Virus record (IMG/VR): IMGVR_UViG_3300037258_000108
Span: 1 to 40,106 of that record
Source of the DNA: a virus
Reading direction: 5' to 3' (one strand)
Length of the DNA: 40,106 nucleotides
The translations under genes were made by a program, and so were the position numbers. Below are positions 6,263-12,580 of this stretch, one piece after another. Under the pieces are notes generated by a model. That model was not told the origin of the DNA and ran no database searches. It saw nothing but the letters and a program-made list of their open reading frames with translations. How positions within the stretch are numbered: the stretch's first letter is position 1; every line of letters starts with the position of its first letter.

Positions 6263-7148
6263 CAGTCATTCTCACCGCTGGATTATAATTCGGCTTGAGC
6301 GAAGATAGTAAGCCAGCTAGATGTGATTTAGCAACCTCACGATTCGCAGCCTCCTTAGTCACATCCCTAAATGCCTGCGCTTCTTCCTCATATCGCTTCC
6401 TTTTCTCTCTCTGCTGCGCTTCCTCCTCTTCTCGGATGGACTGCACTGTTACCCCCTTGTAGCCATTTGGAATGCGCCAAGCCCCCTCAGAATGCTTTTT
6501 AATGGCTATATTGATGGCTTTCAATGGCTCGTATTTGGTGGTGGTCATCACAAAGAACAAAATCTGTTGAACAATGTCGTTGGGAAGTTCCTCCAATCCT
6601 TTTGACGAAGCTCTGTCTCGAATCACCACACAAATCTCTTCAGGGGTTTTTTCAGTTAACAAAAAAGAAGAAATAATAACAGGGTCCTTATAATTATTTT
6701 TAGGTTCCTCTTTTAGGTTCCTATTATTAGGTTCAGTGTCCCAATTTTGGGACTGCTTAGGTGTCCCAATTTTGGGACTGCTACCAGTCCCGTTTTTGGG
6801 ACTGCTTATTTTCGAAGCAGTACCGTTTTTGGGACTGCTCTGTGGATAACTTTTACTGGGTTTTTTTGGATCAACCTGAATATAGTTTAATCGCATGATA
6901 GGGACAGATTTTGTACGACCCATAAAGTCGCCAGTATAAGAAAGGATATTTTTGTCAATTAGGGATTGCCGGATTTTGAGTATGGTTTTCCGGTCCATGA
7001 GGGTGTCTGTCATTAAGCGTTTTATGCTAGGCCAGCACTCGCCTTTTTCGCCGCATCTGTCGGCTATTGATAAAAGCAGTAGTTTTTCGGTTGTCGTCAC
7101 TTCTTTTTTGGTAAGAGTCCATACCCACTTTGTTGCGTCTACACTCAT
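6255..7148 (-). CDS. Replication initiator, lambda O/HTH_36-like
   Basis: A 297-aa protein. The N-terminal ~100 residues (KWVWTLTKKEVTTTEKLLLLSIADRCGEKGECWPSIKRLM...) form a winged-helix domain of the type found in phage and plasmid initiators. Residues about 105-138 are a low-complexity run (SSPKNGT, SSPKIGT, SQNWDT) encoded by DNA iterons. A helical C-terminal half with an EEEEAQQREKRKRYEEE coiled coil follows. In lambda O the same plan holds: N-terminal iteron binding, an origin inside the gene, and a C-terminal half for partner contacts. ATG 7148 with AAGGA upstream is preferred to the TTG at 7151. A 21-bp operator lies 96 bp upstream. Confidence 0.85.
   Translation of the reverse strand: MSVDATKWVWTLTKKEVTTTEKLLLLSIADRCGEKGECWPSIKRLMTDTLMDRKTILKIRQSLIDKNILSYTGDFMGRTKSVPIMRLNYIQVDPKKPSKSYPQSSPKNGTASKISSPKNGTGSSPKIGTPKQSQNWDTEPNNRNLKEEPKNNYKDPVIISSFLLTEKTPEEICVVIRDRASSKGLEELPNDIVQQILFFVMTTTKYEPLKAINIAIKKHSEGAWRIPNGYKGVTVQSIREEEEAQQREKRKRYEEEAQAFRDVTKEAANREVAKSHLAGLLSSLKPNYNPAVRMTDE
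6641..6849. other. Putative replication origin inside the initiator gene
   Basis: Four palindromic iterons of the form GTCCC-N6-GGGAC occupy 6738-6753, 6763-6778, 6787-6802 and 6820-6835 (one base differs in the last), each followed by TGCT. A perfect DnaA box (TGTGGATAA, i.e. TTATCCACA on the minus strand) follows at 6841-6849. On the other side, 6641-6735 is AT-rich and holds three TAGGTTC repeats (6701, 6714, 6728), spaced 13-14 bp, like unwinding-element repeats. Iterons plus an AT-rich flank inside the initiator gene is the lambda ori plan. Confidence 0.8.
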
Positions 7149-7226
7149 CAATAAACATCCTTATAGTTATTTGAAGCGAGAATGAGCCTGCCGAATACAA
7201 TGACATAAAAAAATGCTTTTGAAAAT

Positions 7227-7264
7227 TTGACATGTTAGATATGTATGCTAAACTTCTAAGCATA
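7227..7264 (+). promoter_or_regulatory. Operator and candidate rightward antisense promoter upstream of the initiator
   Basis: The operator 7244-7264 is TATGCTAA, 5 nt, TAAGCATA (15 of 16 half-site bases match). On the plus strand TTGACA (7227-7232) lies 16 nt before TAAACT (7249-7254), the same spacer and -10 as the leftward early promoter at 10513-10486. This promoter would read away from the initiator, antisense to the gene at 7380-7577, much as the OOP promoter lies between cII and O in lambda. No convincing leftward promoter is visible here. Confidence 0.55.
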
Positions 7265-7290
7265 TTTCGCCTACTCTCTTTAGGTTGAAA

Positions 7291-7344
7291 TAGCCAACGG
7301 GCAACGCCCATGGCCTAATAGATGCTGATTACATCATTTAGGCC
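7291..7344. other. Two overlapping, mutually exclusive hairpins
   Basis: Hairpin 1 (7291-7317) stacks TAGCCA, GGGC, loop AAC, GCCC and TGGCCTA. Hairpin 2 (7312-7344) pairs GGCCTAATAGATG with CATCATTTAGGCC around a 7-nt loop with one internal mismatch. They share 7312-7317, so only one can form at a time. No U-tract follows in either direction. They lie between the 65-aa gene and the initiator, in a 231-nt stretch without a credible gene. Confidence 0.6.
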
Positions 7345-7379
7345 AATCACTTTAGCTTATAAATCAAGGAATTACCATA

Positions 7380-7577
7380 TTACAAATGTTCTATTTTGTC
7401 ATAAAGATGATAATTTCCTGACTGGAATTGCTTTTTAGATAACTTTCTTTCGCAATTTTCGCAGTAGTAAGCGTGGATGAACCCAAAAAACGTCTTCAGC
7501 TCTCTCCAATGATGACATAAATTATATTCTTTGCCATTAGGCTTATCTGCTACGCATTCGTAAATGAGATCCTTCAT
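7380..7577 (-). CDS. Small zinc-finger-like protein (65 aa)
   Basis: ATG 7577 (MKDLIYECVADKPNGK) with AAGGA upstream is preferred to the upstream codon at 7625. C8, then CHHW, then CENC gives a possible C/H zinc site. No family recognised. It is the last gene before the initiator control region in the leftward early unit. Confidence 0.65.
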   Translation of the reverse strand: MKDLIYECVADKPNGKEYNLCHHWRELKTFFGFIHAYYCENCERKLSKKQFQSGNYHLYDKIEHL

Positions 7578-7627
7578 CACAATCCTTATTGTTAATGTCT
7601 TTATAAACCATGTTGAAGTTGACATCC

Positions 7628-8059
7628 TTAGACATCAACTTCATCTTTTGAGTGTACGGGACAGCAGTTCGACCTCTTGAGATACTCCTTGTATGAGAAT
7701 CCACTTAAGAACTTTTTAGCTTCTTCAGCGGGTTCAAAAGCAAGTAACGCGCTAAGTTTCTCAAACTGGTACTCTATCTTTTTGTTAAGCTCATTTTCGA
7801 AGTGAACTTCTTCAGGAGTCTTTAGAGGCTTGATGTAGCCTATTTCATCGATACCGACCATGTGTCCTTGCATTGCACAAATGAACGCCTGATAGCATCG
7901 TAAACCAAGCTCAGCGTCAGCGAATTTCAGCTCGCCTATTCCGCCTACTTGAACCGCACATTTATCGCGTGATAGTTGAAAGTGATGAATCTCATTGGTA
8001 TCAAATGCCGCCTTCCATACAATCCCTGCCCCATCCTTTAATTCAAATTCAATCCACAT
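7628..8059 (-). CDS. Hypothetical protein (143 aa)
   Basis: ATG 8059 (MWIEFELKDGAGIVWK) has GGAG 10 nt upstream and overlaps the previous gene by 11 nt; it is a better start than 8149. The N-terminal half looks like a small beta sheet domain (FDTNEIHHFQLSRDKCAVQVGG) followed by ADAELGLRCYQAFICAMQ. The second half is helical and ends in CCPVHSKDEVDV. The CYQAF segment and its setting resemble part of the 101-aa protein at 12235-12540, so the two may share a domain. Function unknown. Confidence 0.7.
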   Translation of the reverse strand: MWIEFELKDGAGIVWKAAFDTNEIHHFQLSRDKCAVQVGGIGELKFADAELGLRCYQAFICAMQGHMVGIDEIGYIKPLKTPEEVHFENELNKKIEYQFEKLSALLAFEPAEEAKKFLSGFSYKEYLKRSNCCPVHSKDEVDV

Positions 8060-8228
8060 CTTTAATATTCTCCATAACGTTAACTTTTGTTTGCAGAAAA
8101 GCGCATAAAATACCTGCTCTAAATCCTCTCCGATAGTCTTTGTTCTCATCGGTATTTATTTCTTCGTTGAATAACTTCCAGGCTATATCTACATCGTCAT
8201 TTAAATAATCTAATATATGTTTTTTCAT
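8049..8228 (-). CDS. Hypothetical protein after rtcB (59 aa)
   Basis: Three ATGs stand in a row at the rtcB stop. The third (8228) has AAGGG at proper spacing and is chosen. The product, MKKHILDYLNDDVDIAWKLFNEE..., is acidic and helical, with a GFRAGILCAFLQTKV segment. It is coupled to rtcB by overlap, so the two may be made together. No known domain. Confidence 0.65.
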   Translation of the reverse strand: MKKHILDYLNDDVDIAWKLFNEEINTDENKDYRRGFRAGILCAFLQTKVNVMENIKDVD

Positions 8229-8230
8229 CA

Positions 8231-9442
8231 TCATCCCTTAATGCAAAGTATTTGTTTCAATGTATGAACAATCTCAACCAAGTCGCTTTGAGCCGCCATT
8301 ACCGCATCGATATTCTTATATGCCGAAGGGGTTTCATCAAGCGTTGATTCCCCACTGTTACATTCAACGCCAGCTAATGCTCTAGCATGGTCATCTAAGT
8401 TTACTATCGCTTTCGCTCTTGTACGTGACATGACACGACCTGCTCCATGACTACAGCTATTAAAGCTCTCAGGATTGCCCAAGCCACGCACGATAAATGA
8501 TTTTGCACCCATAGAGCCTGGGATAATACCTAACTGGTCTTTACGAGCTGATACAGCGCCTTTGCGTGTGATCCAAACGTTCTCACCGAAGTGATGTTCT
8601 TTCTGAACGTAGTTGTGATGGCAGTTTACTGAAAACGTGTCACACACTATGTCACGTGATAAGACTTGTGACACAACTCGAATTAGTGTACGCATCATCG
8701 CGCATCGATTCTCTTCAGCAAAATCTTGCGCCCACTGGACAGCATCACAATAGTCTTGGAAGAATTGGCTGCCTTCAGGAAGATATGCGAGGTCTTTGTC
8801 AGGCAGATGAATGAAGTATTTCTCCATGTCTTTCTTAGCCAGTTCAATGAAGTGTGAGCCTATAGCATTCCCAACACCACGCGAGCCACTATGAAGCATA
8901 AACCAAACGTCATTGTTTTCATCAAGACATATCTCAATAAAATGGTTTCCACCCCCAAGGGTTCCAAGATGGTTAACGTTGTTAGTATTCTTGAATCGTG
9001 GGTACTTTGCAGTTATTTCTTCAAAGTCTTTATTTAAGTGACTATTCCAGCGATTTAAAATGTCTTCTGGTATCAATCCCGCTTTCCATTGGCCAATCTT
9101 TGTAGCAGGATTGCTTCCGACAGGGATAGCCGCTTCAATTGAAAAACGCAAAGATGTTAATGAATCAGGCAAGTCACTGGCTTTCAAGTTAGTCTTGTAG
9201 GCCATCATGCCACAACCCAAATCAACACCAACAGCAGCCGGAATAATTGCTTTCTTTGTCGCTATTACACTTCCAATAGTGGAACCCTTACCCGCATGAA
9301 CATCGGGCATGACGGCAACGTGTTTGTAGATGAATGGCATTGTAGCCAGTTTCTCTACTTGCTTTTGCGCTTCTTCTTCAAACAGTACGCCATCAACCCA
9401 TGCTTTAATTAGGCTCGCACCATCCGTATTTATTATCTTCAT
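8231..9442 (-). CDS. rtcB: RNA-splicing ligase RtcB (3'-phosphate/5'-OH RNA ligase)
   Basis: A 403-aa protein, the length of bacterial RtcB. It joins RNA 2',3'-cyclic phosphate or 3'-phosphate ends to 5'-OH ends with GTP and Mn2+. All signature blocks are visible: MPDVHAGKGSTIG (45-57), GVDLGCGM with metal-ligand Cys77, NHLGTLGGGNHFIE (157-170), HSGSRGVG (184-191), NCHHNY (273-278), and NSCSHGAGR with the guanylylated His332. It should be active. It sits in the early leftward unit, and the phage also carries four tRNAs, which suggests repair of tRNAs cut by host anticodon nucleases. No archease or rtcA gene is adjacent. Confidence 0.96.
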   Translation of the reverse strand: MKIINTDGASLIKAWVDGVLFEEEAQKQVEKLATMPFIYKHVAVMPDVHAGKGSTIGSVIATKKAIIPAAVGVDLGCGMMAYKTNLKASDLPDSLTSLRFSIEAAIPVGSNPATKIGQWKAGLIPEDILNRWNSHLNKDFEEITAKYPRFKNTNNVNHLGTLGGGNHFIEICLDENNDVWFMLHSGSRGVGNAIGSHFIELAKKDMEKYFIHLPDKDLAYLPEGSQFFQDYCDAVQWAQDFAEENRCAMMRTLIRVVSQVLSRDIVCDTFSVNCHHNYVQKEHHFGENVWITRKGAVSARKDQLGIIPGSMGAKSFIVRGLGNPESFNSCSHGAGRVMSRTRAKAIVNLDDHARALAGVECNSGESTLDETPSAYKNIDAVMAAQSDLVEIVHTLKQILCIKG

Positions 9443-9611
9443 TTTCGTTCATCCCACATTTTCTGCAGTGTGTCATTATGAACGAGCCTTTGACCCATTC
9501 ATGATGTTCTCTGCCGATTAACTCAAAAGTAGTTGGATCCATTCCGCATTTCTCACAGAGGCGTTTCCACTTAAACCACTCAACCCATTTCTTAATTAAA
9601 GGTGTAATCAT
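9405..9611 (-). CDS. Zinc-ribbon-like small protein (68 aa)
   Basis: ATG 9611 overlaps the stop of the 26-aa lipoprotein candidate as ATGA and is preferred to ATG 9656, which has no clear ribosome-binding site. CEKCG and CRKCG pairs about 30 residues apart make a likely zinc ribbon; the N-terminus (MITPLIKKWVEWFKWKRL) is amphipathic and basic. It overlaps the rtcB start by 38 nt. Function unknown. Confidence 0.65.
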   Translation of the reverse strand: MITPLIKKWVEWFKWKRLCEKCGMDPTTFELIGREHHEWVKGSFIMTHCRKCGMNENEDNKYGWCEPN

Positions 9612-9688
9612 ATATGCGGTCCACAGTAAGTCTGTGTACATGCGGCCAATAAGCATATGGCAATCGCCACCAAAAGAATCCTATTCAT
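9608..9688 (-). CDS. Candidate 26-aa lipoprotein
   Basis: ATG 9688 with AAGGA about 7 nt upstream encodes MNRILLVAIAICLLAACTQT and a few more residues (YCGPHI). The basic start, hydrophobic core and LLAAC lipobox are a textbook lipoprotein signal; the mature peptide would be only about 10 residues from the lipidated Cys17. Its start overlaps the upstream gene and its stop overlaps the next start as ATGA. Small phage lipoproteins include Rz1-type spanins and receptor-blocking proteins such as T5 Llp. It is early and far from the lysozyme, so exclusion is a mild preference. Confidence 0.55.
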   Translation of the reverse strand: MNRILLVAIAICLLAACTQTYCGPHI

Positions 9689-9878
9689 CAGCGTTCCTTA
9701 TTAACAATTTAGCTTTAAAAACATCTCGAATTTCTTCTGAAACTTTCTGTATAAAATCATCATCCACTGTGCTCCCCTTGCGCCACCGCAAAGAGTCAGC
9801 AATGATGTCTTTAATTGAGAAGCCATTCACGACTATCTCGCAGGTTTTAGGTCCTTCTGGTCCTTTTTCATCAGTCAT
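9681..9878 (-). CDS. Hypothetical protein (65 aa)
   Basis: ATG 9878 overlaps the upstream stop in an ATGA. The product (MTDEKGPEGPKTCEIVVNGFSIKDIIADSLRWRKG...) looks like a small alpha/beta protein; it is acidic, with no motif I can name. It belongs to the chain of overlapping small genes after the Cro-like gene. Confidence 0.7.
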   Translation of the reverse strand: MTDEKGPEGPKTCEIVVNGFSIKDIIADSLRWRKGSTVDDDFIQKVSEEIRDVFKAKLLIRNADE

Positions 9879-10084
9879 TTGTTACCCTCCTTTTTATGCC
9901 ATAGAAATTCGGTTGCTTTATGTATGAAATCACCGTTCATGAAGTCATACAATAAATCTATACCATGTGCGCCGTTCTCCTCTAGACCAGGACCACCGAT
10001 TTGCATCTGTTTCTTAAGTCTCGCAATGAATAAGGTTAGCTCTGTAGCCTTCTTCACATATTGATATTTGTCCTGGTTGTTCAT
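9875..10084 (-). CDS. Hypothetical protein (69 aa)
   Basis: ATG 10084 overlaps the upstream stop (ATGA). The sequence MNNQDKYQYVKKATELTLFIARLKKQ... has a pattern seen in small phage proteins with two helices and a conserved GIDLLYDFMNGDF-like middle. No assigned function. It is part of the early leftward unit. Confidence 0.7.
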   Translation of the reverse strand: MNNQDKYQYVKKATELTLFIARLKKQMQIGGPGLEENGAHGIDLLYDFMNGDFIHKATEFLWHKKEGNK

Positions 10085-10278
10085 TTACCTATTTCCTCCC
10101 GTAAACATATAAGGCATTCGGCCATAACGCGAAATGCCCTGACACTCATTGCTGGGTCATGATTAGCGATATCAAGCAATTGCTCCAGCCGACTAAAGGC
10201 GCGATTTAAAGCCTTCCCTTCATGCTGTTGCTTAAACCGCCTCAGCTCCTCCAGTTCCCTCATTTCGCTCTCTGTCAT
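10081..10278 (-). CDS. Hypothetical helical protein (65 aa)
   Basis: ATG 10278 (MTESEMRELEELRRFKQQ) follows AGAGGA by 5 nt and overlaps the end of the Cro-like gene by 47 nt; the TTG at 10293 is a worse start. The product is a charged helical protein, probably a coiled coil, of unknown role. Confidence 0.65.
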   Translation of the reverse strand: MTESEMRELEELRRFKQQHEGKALNRAFSRLEQLLDIANHDPAMSVRAFRVMAECLICLREEIGK

Positions 10279-10468
10279 CGAATCCTCTGTCAATATGATT
10301 TAAATCCGCTTTCAATAACCCTTTCGATAACCGCTCTAATTTAATCTGGGTTTTGATGGGAATGAACCCCTGTTTTTCCCAGTTTAAATAGTTGGAGTGG
10401 TGCATTTTTGTTTTCTTATTGAATTGGTAACAGTTACCAAAATACTGCCTAACTTCGTCTATAGTCAT
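10232..10468 (-). CDS. Cro-like helix-turn-helix regulator (78 aa)
   Basis: The layout DEVRQYFGN...KKTKMHHSNYLNWEKQGFIPIKTQIKLERLSKGLLKADL matches the Cro/YdaS type, in which a short HTH is followed by a W-x-(0-3)-G-x-IP turn and an ALRLEKLT-like helix ending in LK. It is therefore a DNA-binding protein, probably dimeric. It is the first gene of the leftward early unit, directly beside the divergent promoters and the operator at 10501-10521, so it is the best candidate to bind the 21-bp operator. GGGGG precedes the ATG. No partner CI-size repressor is visible. Confidence 0.8.
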   Translation of the reverse strand: MTIDEVRQYFGNCYQFNKKTKMHHSNYLNWEKQGFIPIKTQIKLERLSKGLLKADLNHIDRGFDDRERNEGTGGAEAV

Positions 10469-10485
10469 TGTTTGCCCCCGAATGT

Positions 10486-10525
10486 AGTTTACTCTATTGA
10501 CAGGCTAAGTCAATTAGCATATCAT
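10486..10525. promoter_or_regulatory. Divergent early promoters sharing one 21-bp operator
   Basis: Rightward: TTGACA (10497-10502), 17 nt, TATCAT (10520-10525), facing the recombination genes. Leftward on the minus strand: TTGACT (10513-10508), 16 nt, TAAACT (10491-10486), facing the Cro-like gene. The operator 10501-10521 is CAGGCTAA, 5 nt, TTAGCATA: perfect right half, 6 of 8 in the left half. It covers the rightward -35, spacer and part of the -10, and the leftward -35, so one bound dimer could control both. Confidence 0.8.
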
Positions 10526-10574
10526 TCTTTTACGGCATTCTCGCCGCAGTACATAAACTAAAGAGGATAGGAAA

Positions 10575-10973
10575 ATGGACCCACGTGAACAGATGGTTGA
10601 ATATGCAAAGACGTTAAATACAATTAACTATGAGATTGCCGAGCTAGCGCGCATTAAAGAAGAGTTGGAAGCCCGCTTATGCGCGCTACTAGAGCATGGT
10701 GATGATGGTAGTAAAACCTATGTATGTGATAAGTACAAGGTCACTGTCACCACTGGATATAATTATACATTGAATAAAGAAGAATATATGACAATTGGTA
10801 GTCATCTACCACAATGTTTCAATCCTGTTCGTCAAAAAATATCTTTCGAATTGGATAAGACAATAATAAAAGATGCTGAAAAATATGGTTCTGTTGATGA
10901 TTTAAATCTACTTGCTCAGATTATCAGTAAGAAGCCCAAGAAGTTACACGTGAAAATAGGGGCAGCAGTATGA
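10575..10973 (+). CDS. Hypothetical protein, first gene of the recombination unit (132 aa)
   Basis: AGAGGATAGG precedes the ATG. Residues about 10-45 are a helical coiled coil (INYEIAELARIKEELEARLCALL), followed by a beta-rich part (KTYVCDKYKVTVTTGYNYTLNKEEY) and a C-terminal helix. An N-terminal coiled coil plus its place before the Sak4-like gene recalls phage proteins that accompany recombinases (Gam-like nuclease inhibitors), but I cannot assign it. It overlaps the next gene as ATGA. Confidence 0.7.
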   Translation: MDPREQMVEYAKTLNTINYEIAELARIKEELEARLCALLEHGDDGSKTYVCDKYKVTVTTGYNYTLNKEEYMTIGSHLPQCFNPVRQKISFELDKTIIKDAEKYGSVDDLNLLAQIISKKPKKLHVKIGAAV

Positions 10974-11647
10974 GCAATTCAATCTTAATTCTAGGTGAGT
11001 CTGGTTGTGGAAAATCAACCAGCATTCGCACATTGCCACCAAAAGAAACCATGATTATAAATGTCATTGGCAAGCCTCTTCCATTCAGAGGAGCAAAGAC
11101 GCAATACACGAAGATTACTGAATCAGGTGGAAATTACTATTCTAGCGATAACCCTGCGTCTATTATCAAGCTGATTAATGGCATCAATGAGAAACGTCTG
11201 GATATCAAATACTTGGTGATTGATGACTTCGGTTACACCATAACAAATAGTTTCATGAGAAAAGCGTCACAACGTGGTTACGACAAATACAATGACATTG
11301 GTCGTGAGGCTTTTGACATTCTTGAAGTCATCGGTACACTACGTGAAGACTTGTATATCTTTGTCATGATGCACACTGAGATTGATAATCAAGGTCGCTA
11401 TAAGCCAAAGACTGTTGGCAAGATGATTGATCAATATATCTGTATCGAAGGTAAGTTTACTTATGTGTTTCACGCATTGGTCAGTGAGGGCAAGTATGAA
11501 TTTCTCACTAACAATGATGGTCAACACATGGCAAAGACGCCAATGGGAATGTTTGACAAGCTATTTATTGAGAATGACTTGTTATACATCGTGAATAAAA
11601 TGAAAGAGTATGAAAGCAGCGAAACATCAACGGAGGAAACAGAATGA
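10970..11647 (+). CDS. Sak4-like RecA-fold ATPase (single-strand annealing recombinase)
   Basis: A 225-aa protein with Walker A GESGCGKST (residues 9-17) and Walker B YLVIDDFG (about 82-89), then REAFDILEVIGTLREDLYIFVMMHTEI, in which MHTE fits the sensor strand. This is the AAA_24/Sak4 layout. Sak4 proteins are stripped-down RecA-like recombinases that work with a phage SSB encoded beside them, and the next gene here is such an SSB-like gene. It joins its neighbours through ATGA overlaps at both ends, so stoichiometric synthesis is likely. Function: homologous annealing and recombination during phage replication. Confidence 0.83.
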   Translation: MSNSILILGESGCGKSTSIRTLPPKETMIINVIGKPLPFRGAKTQYTKITESGGNYYSSDNPASIIKLINGINEKRLDIKYLVIDDFGYTITNSFMRKASQRGYDKYNDIGREAFDILEVIGTLREDLYIFVMMHTEIDNQGRYKPKTVGKMIDQYICIEGKFTYVFHALVSEGKYEFLTNNDGQHMAKTPMGMFDKLFIENDLLYIVNKMKEYESSETSTEETE

Positions 11648-12219
11648 GCTTTTGGGAAAGTGAATTAGGAGCACTGACAGGAAGTGCTGAGGATGCGTTT
11701 ACTAAATCCTTCGGGCTAATCCCCGATGGAACGACTGCTTTAGCCAGAATTGTGGAATTTAAGAACGATACTTTTAATGGCGAGCGAACCTATAAAATTG
11801 ATTGGTTGCTGTTGGAAGGTGACTTCAAAGGCCAGCATACATTCCAGAAAATTAAGGCGTTTGATAAAGATCCAAAAGCGCGTCATAAAGCCCTGAATAT
11901 TTTGGTGCTGTTATTTAAGATGTTTGGCGTTGCAAAACCAGATAGTGGTTTACCACCATCAGATGATGAGTTGCGAGTATTTATTAACAAAAGTGCTGGC
12001 ATCAAAATCATGGAAACCAAACCAAATGACGAAGGCAAAATATATAATTTCGTTGGCGAAATACATCCAGCTGAAGGGTTTAAATCAGTCACGGGAGAGC
12101 ATCGTATTGTAAGCTCTCGCACTGTTACTCATAGCAAGGACGAGCCATTAGAAAGTGCGTTGACACGGCAGCGCAGACATCAGCAGGAACAAAAACTTGA
12201 TGATGATATTCCGTGGTAA
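11644..12219 (+). CDS. Single-stranded DNA-binding protein, DUF669-like
   Basis: A 191-aa protein. The N-terminal 130 residues look like an OB-type beta domain (TTALARIVEFKNDTFNGERTYKIDWLLLEGDFKGQHTFQKI), then a flexible charged region, and a C-terminal DDDIPW (186-191), almost the DDDIPF tip of bacterial SSB. That tip recruits repair and replication proteins. The gene directly follows the Sak4-like gene and precedes nuclease and helicase genes. The SSB role is inferred from fold pattern, tip and context; there is no clear overall likeness to bacterial SSB. Confidence 0.78.
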   Translation: MSFWESELGALTGSAEDAFTKSFGLIPDGTTALARIVEFKNDTFNGERTYKIDWLLLEGDFKGQHTFQKIKAFDKDPKARHKALNILVLLFKMFGVAKPDSGLPPSDDELRVFINKSAGIKIMETKPNDEGKIYNFVGEIHPAEGFKSVTGEHRIVSSRTVTHSKDEPLESALTRQRRHQQEQKLDDDIPW

Positions 12220-12234
12220 AAAGGAGATAAAAAA

Positions 12235-12540
12235 ATGAGTACAAATCATAGATTAGTCGAAGTTAAAAATATCAAAGTGGTTCATAACGAAGATACTGCA
12301 AAAGAATATGTCCACTATTTTACTGTATTAAGTAATCTCGAAATTGTCATCATGGACGAGAATACAGACGAAGATGAAACAAAATTCTTTGTTCGATTCT
12401 CTTTGCGTCACATGTCAGCTAAAAGTGCCCAGTTCGATACACATGAAGAAGCCTTAGCATGTTATCAGGCATTCATGGAAGTGATGAAAAGCGATGATGG
12501 TAGTTTCCATTCTATCGATTTAAAAAGTTTCGTGAGATAA
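12235..12540 (+). CDS. Hypothetical protein (101 aa)
   Basis: AAGGAG precedes the ATG. A small, probably beta-rich, acidic protein (VKNIKVVHNEDTAKEYVHYF...) with THEEALACYQAFMEVMK near the C-terminus. The CYQAF segment also occurs in the 143-aa protein at 7628-8059. An intrinsic terminator follows immediately, so this gene closes the abundant part of the operon. Function unknown. Confidence 0.72.
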   Translation: MSTNHRLVEVKNIKVVHNEDTAKEYVHYFTVLSNLEIVIMDENTDEDETKFFVRFSLRHMSAKSAQFDTHEEALACYQAFMEVMKSDDGSFHSIDLKSFVR

Positions 12541-12545
12541 ATAGG

Positions 12546-12565
12546 TGCCCTTCGGGGCATTTTTT
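12546..12565 (+). terminator. Intrinsic terminator inside the recombination unit
   Basis: TGCCC, tetraloop TTCG, GGGCA, then six T. A short but GC-rich stem with a very stable UUCG loop and a direct U-run makes a good rho-independent terminator on the plus strand. The nuclease and helicase genes lie after it, so they depend on read-through or antitermination. Confidence 0.85.
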
Positions 12566-12580
12566 ACTTAAGGGGATTAG

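Noticed and set aside
7201-7220. Leftward intrinsic terminator with a U7 run before the initiator
   Set aside because: The U-run follows only a weak A/T stem; not stable enough to call.
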